Source: Microcystis panniformis FACHB-1757
GTDB lineage: Bacteria > Cyanobacteriota > Cyanobacteriia > Cyanobacteriales > Microcystaceae
Direction of reading: 5' to 3'
Assembly (NCBI RefSeq): GCF_001264245.1
Contig: NZ_CP011339.1
Span: 2,604,001 to 2,668,000, forward strand
Length of the DNA stretch: 64,000 nucleotides
A program made the translations under genes and the position numbers. This document shows, in pieces, positions 60,711 to 64,000 of the stretch. Each line of letters starts with the position of its first letter. The stretch's first letter is position 1. The notes beneath the pieces are model-generated. The model did no database searches and was not told the DNA's origin. It saw nothing but the letters and a program-made list of their open reading frames with translations.

Positions 60711-63461
60711 ATGCCTTTAAGTTGGAATGAAATTAAAAATCGCGCCATCGCTTTTCAAAAAGAGTGGGAAGGAGAGACTTCAGAAAAAGCAGAATCTCAG
60801 TCTTTTTGGAATGATTTTTTTCATGTCTTTGGCATTTCACGGCGTAGGGTAGCCAGTTTTGAGCAACCGATAAAAAAAGCAGATAATAAACAGGGTTTTA
60901 TTGATTTACTCTGGAAAGGAACGATTTTAGTTGAGCATAAATCGAAGGGAAAAGATTTAGAAAAAGCCACACAACAGGCTAAGGATTATTTTCCCAATTT
61001 AAAGGAACATGAGTTACCGCGTTATATTTTAGTCTCGGATTTTCAACGGTTTAAATTATATGATTTAGATTCGGGCAATCAATGGGAATTTGAATTAAGT
61101 AATTTTGTTGATAACGTTCATTTATTTGATTTGATTGCTGGTTACGAAAAGCGAGTTTATAAAGACGAAGACCCCGTCAATATTCAAGCCGCCGAGTTAA
61201 TGGGAAAACTTCATGATTGCCTCAAAGAAATTGGTTATATAGGGCATGATTTGGAAGTTTATCTAGTGCGTTTATTATTTTGTTTATTTGCCGATGATAC
61301 GGGTATTTTTAATAAGGGGATTTTCTGGGAATATATCGATCTACATACCAAAGAAGATGGCAGTGATTTGGCGATGCACATTGATGCTATTTTTCAGGTT
61401 TTGAATACACCAGAAGAAAAAAGATTAAAAAATCTGGATGAGAATTTAACTCAATTTCCCTACATAAATGGCAAGTTATTTGAAGAGTCATTACCCTTAG
61501 CGGCTTTTGATAGTAAGATGCGATTCATGTTATTAGAAGCTTGTGCTTTTGATTGGGGAAAAATTTCCCCTGCTATTTTTGGTTCTATGTTTCAAGCGGT
61601 AATGAATCCAAAAGAGCGACGCAATTTAGGGGCGCATTATACCTCCGAGAAGAACATTCAAAAGGTGATTAAACCGTTATTTTTAGATGATTTATCCAGA
61701 GAATTTGAGAAGGTTAAAGGCAATCGCAATAAATTACTAGAATTTCAGAAAAAGATTGCTAATTTATATTTTCTTGATCCTGCCTGTGGTTGCGGCAACT
61801 TTTTAATTATTACCTATCGGGAGTTACGGGATTTAGAGATTTTGGTATTACAGGAGTTAGATAAAACGGGGCAGTTAGTAACAGATATTAGTACCATTAT
61901 TCAGGTAGATGTCAATCAGTTTGCGGGTATTGAATACGATGAGTTTGCGGTGAGGGTGGCTGAGGTGGCAATGTGGTTAATTGATCATCAGATGAATATT
62001 AAAGTTAGTAATACTTTTGGTCAGTATTTTGTGCGTTTACCATTAAAGAAAGCGGCAAAGATTGTTCATGGAAATGCCTTACGGATTGATTGGGAGGAAG
62101 TTATATCAAAAGAAAAGCTCAATTTTATTTTAGGGAATCCTCCTTTTGTGGGGCATCATTACCAAAATTTTGATCAAAAAGAAGACTTAAAGCTAGTTCT
62201 TGATAAAATCATTGGATCAGGGGTTATGGATTATGTATCAGCATGGTTTTATAAATCTGCTCAATTTATTCAAAGCACAAAAATTAAGGTGGGATTAGTG
62301 GCGACTAATTCTATTTCTCAAGGGGAACAATCATCTATCTTATGGAATGTTTTAATAAACGAATTTAATATCAGTATTCATTTTGCCCATAGAACTTTCA
62401 AATGGAGTAATGAAGCTAAAGGTAATGCTGCGGTTCATTGTGTGATTATTGGATTTGCTAGTTTTGAAGCTAATGAAAAATATCTATTCGACTATCAGAC
62501 TATAACCAGTGAGCCGCTTTTAATAAAAGCCAAAAATATTAATCCTTACTTAATCAATGCAAACAATATTCTGGTTTTTAATCGAAAATATCCTCTCTGT
62601 AATGTCCCTAATATGATGTATGGAAATAAGCCAACAGATGGAGGTAATTTTATTTTATCTGAAGAAGAAAAAAATACTCTTGTCTCAAAAAACCCTTTGT
62701 TAATTAAATTTATTAGACCTTTTATTAGTGCTAGAGAATTTTTAAATGGTGGCAAAAAATGGTGTTTGTGGCTACTCGATATTAAACCCAATGAACTAAA
62801 GAATATACCTGAAATTTTGGAGCGTGTGGAAGCCGTGAAGCAATTGAGAGCAAAAAGTATTGCAGCTTCAACTCGAAACTATTCTTATCATTGTTTATTT
62901 CGACAAATCACACAACCCAAATCAGACTATATTCTTGTACCTAGAACTACGTCAGAAAATAGAAAATACATTCCTATTGGCTTTTTTACTGCTGATAATA
63001 TCGTAAGTGATACTTGTCAGTCTATTCCGAACGGCGATTTATATTTATTTGGTATTTTAACTTCTGAAATGCACATGGCATGGGTTAAATATGTGTGTGG
63101 CAGATTAAAAAGTGATTATCGTTACTCAAAAGATATTGTTTATAATAATTTTCCTTTTCCAGAAAATATCACCGACAAACAAAAACAAACCGTTGAAACT
63201 TGCGCTCAAGCTGTGCTAGATACTAGGGCAAAATATCCCGATAGTAGCCTTGCGGATTTATACGATCCTTTAACCATGCCTCCCGACTTGCTCAAAGCTC
63301 ACCAAAAACTTGACAAAGCCGTTGATTTGTGTTATCGTCCCCAACCCTTTACCAGTGAATTAAACCGTATTGAATACCTCTTTGAACTCTATGAAAAATT
63401 AACCGCTCCCCTACTCCCTACCAGCAAACAAAAACCCGCAAAAAGAAAAAATCCTCAATAA
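60711..63461 (+). CDS. MmeI-like type IIG/IIL restriction-modification enzyme
   Basis: In this 916-residue protein the N-terminal nuclease domain has the PD-(D/E)XK pattern GFIDLLWKGTILVEHKSKGK (Asp and E-x-K). A helical linker precedes a gamma-type adenine methyltransferase: motif X region RNLGAHYTSEKNI, motif I FLDPACGCGNFLI (about residue 355), motif IV ILGNPPFVG (about 478). A target-recognition part (about 600-830) contains LVPRTTSENRKYIPIGFF. Length and the N-terminal FWNDFFHVFGISRRRVASFE match the MmeI family, single-chain enzymes that methylate one strand and cut about 20 bp away. The DNA target cannot be read. ATG 60711 follows AAGGAG, a strong ribosome-binding site. Confidence 0.93.
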   Translation: MPLSWNEIKNRAIAFQKEWEGETSEKAESQSFWNDFFHVFGISRRRVASFEQPIKKADNKQGFIDLLWKGTILVEHKSKGKDLEKATQQAKDYFPNLKEHELPRYILVSDFQRFKLYDLDSGNQWEFELSNFVDNVHLFDLIAGYEKRVYKDEDPVNIQAAELMGKLHDCLKEIGYIGHDLEVYLVRLLFCLFADDTGIFNKGIFWEYIDLHTKEDGSDLAMHIDAIFQVLNTPEEKRLKNLDENLTQFPYINGKLFEESLPLAAFDSKMRFMLLEACAFDWGKISPAIFGSMFQAVMNPKERRNLGAHYTSEKNIQKVIKPLFLDDLSREFEKVKGNRNKLLEFQKKIANLYFLDPACGCGNFLIITYRELRDLEILVLQELDKTGQLVTDISTIIQVDVNQFAGIEYDEFAVRVAEVAMWLIDHQMNIKVSNTFGQYFVRLPLKKAAKIVHGNALRIDWEEVISKEKLNFILGNPPFVGHHYQNFDQKEDLKLVLDKIIGSGVMDYVSAWFYKSAQFIQSTKIKVGLVATNSISQGEQSSILWNVLINEFNISIHFAHRTFKWSNEAKGNAAVHCVIIGFASFEANEKYLFDYQTITSEPLLIKAKNINPYLINANNILVFNRKYPLCNVPNMMYGNKPTDGGNFILSEEEKNTLVSKNPLLIKFIRPFISAREFLNGGKKWCLWLLDIKPNELKNIPEILERVEAVKQLRAKSIAASTRNYSYHCLFRQITQPKSDYILVPRTTSENRKYIPIGFFTADNIVSDTCQSIPNGDLYLFGILTSEMHMAWVKYVCGRLKSDYRYSKDIVYNNFPFPENITDKQKQTVETCAQAVLDTRAKYPDSSLADLYDPLTMPPDLLKAHQKLDKAVDLCYRPQPFTSELNRIEYLFELYEKLTAPLLPTSKQKPAKRKNPQ

Positions 63462-63839
63462 CGAAGACAGGAGACAGGAGACAGGAGACAGGTTTTGGGG
63501 TTTTGGGGTTTTGGGGTTTTAGTTCAATTTCCCCACTTCCCCATCACCCCACTTCCCCATTTCCCCACTTCCCCATCACCCCACTTCCCCATCACCCCAC
63601 TTTCCCCATCACCCCATCACCCCACTTCCCACTTCCCCATCACCCCACTTCCCCATCACCCCATCACCCCACTTCCCCATCACCCCATCACCCCACTTCC
63701 CCATCACCCCACACCCCACACCCATCCCTAAGCGCCGCAATTCCGGAGATTATATAAAAAACACCCAGAACAATCGAGGTGATGGACAATACTAAAGGTT
63801 GTGTAGGTCATCAGAAAAGCCCGTTCAGGGTAAAATACT
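63462..63839. repeat. Dispersed repeats and long (CATCACCCCACTTCCC)n array
   Basis: GACAGGAGACAGGAGACAGG and GGTTTTGGGGTTTTGG runs are followed by about 190 bp of CCCCATCACCCCACTT-type units (63530-63722). Two overlapping open frames of about 80 codons run through it purely because the repeat lacks stops. The promoter of the aminotransferase gene should lie in 63740-63839. Confidence 0.85.
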
Positions 63840-64000
63840 ATGAAACTAGCGTCACGAGTCAATCAAGTCACCCCCTCCCTTACCCTAGCTATCGACTCTC
63901 TGGCCAAGGAAATGAAGAAAAACGGCGAAGATGTCTGTAGTTTTAGCGCCGGGGAACCAGATTTCGACACACCCACTCACATCAAAGCTGCCGCGAAAAA
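63840..64000 (+). CDS. Aspartate/aromatic aminotransferase (class I PLP), 5' part
   Basis: The frame opens at ATG 63840 and runs off the window. It reads KLASRVNQVTPSLTLAIDSL, AKEMKKNGEDV and SFSAGEPDFDTPTHIKAAAK. The S-F-(S/A)-A-G-E-P-D-F-D-T-P motif is diagnostic for the I-gamma aspartate aminotransferases common in cyanobacteria. No distinct ribosome-binding site is visible; the ATG fits the family N-terminus. Confidence 0.88.
   Translation, partial: MKLASRVNQVTPSLTLAIDSLAKEMKKNGEDVCSFSAGEPDFDTPTHIKAAAK

Noticed and set aside
63495..63757. Two overlapping open frames downstream of the MmeI-like gene
   Set aside because: They are repeat-derived (CCCCATCACCCC units), with overlapping frames of similar composition, so not proteins.

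Overview
The window looks like a chromosomal segment of a bloom-forming unicellular cyanobacterium, most probably Microcystis (M. aeruginosa group). The reasons are: ferredoxin-dependent sulfite reductase, cyanobacterial-type HPPD and GH57/DUF3536 proteins, frequent GCGATCGC (HIP1) octamers, a moderately AT-rich composition, an exceptional load of MITEs and short tandem repeats between nearly all genes, Uma2/DUF29 proteins, and a Tyr-Ser pseudo-orthocaspase. The species call is inference from recognition; no database was searched.

Layout. 1-7.1 kb: tail-less TPR/CHAT-type gene fragment, sulfite reductase with its terminator, an FHA-FHA-ABCG transporter, a broken IS110 element and msrA. 7.5-9.9 kb: a decayed defence island, with an intact OLD-like ATPase/TOPRIM gene between fragments of a DUF3883-like and a DUF1156-like gene. 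9.9-16.3 kb: an acidic unknown protein, then sat translationally coupled to a pseudo-orthocaspase, with an HNH-less IscB relative (IsrB) and its upstream guide-RNA region inserted just before sat. 16.3-27.3 kb: housekeeping genes (SDR, HPPD, retropepsin-like protease, HIT, YifB, pseudouridine synthase, ABC-2 permease) plus a coupled AAA ATPase/PD-(D/E)XK-like gene pair that resembles a two-gene defence module. 27.6-34.6 kb: Ser/Thr kinase with seven WD40 repeats, orphan antitoxins, a REC-LuxR regulator and a PEP-synthase-like enzyme. 35.4-44.9 kb: a PlsY-like/PEP-synthase-like membrane fusion, Uma2, a Tyr-rich repeat protein, an AraC regulator split by a MITE, HupE, a methyltransferase and a DUF39 protein. 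45-54.5 kb: pentapeptide protein, lipB, tnpB split by a 133-bp MITE, flotillin/NfeD pair, glycosyltransferase and trpB. 54.6-64 kb: GH57 protein, an ORF-less group II intron nested in a MITE, an ADF/cofilin-like protein, IS66 remnant, DUF29, an MmeI-like restriction-modification enzyme and the start of an aspartate aminotransferase.

How genes work together. Sulfur metabolism recurs (sir, sat, msrA, DUF39 homocysteine/sulfur-transfer protein), but the genes are dispersed. Defence or anti-defence functions (OLD-like, ATPase-nuclease pair, MmeI-like enzyme, antitoxins) sit in the repeat-rich stretches. Four MITE families could be delimited by terminal inverted repeats and target duplications. 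Two of them interrupt genes whose reading frames are restored exactly by computing the element out. Three protein genes (response regulator, methyltransferase, trpB) each lack one base in a G/C homopolymer. Because trpB is a conserved biosynthetic gene, consensus errors are at least as likely as real mutations.

Most striking items: the ADF/cofilin-like gene (58.9-59.4 kb), the 784-nt intron lacking a maturase (57.5-58.2 kb), the ATPase/nuclease-like pair (23.6-25.6 kb), the PlsY-PEP enzyme fusion (35.4-38.1 kb), and the sat/pseudo-orthocaspase coupling (11.6-14.9 kb). No tRNA, rRNA or CRISPR array was seen.
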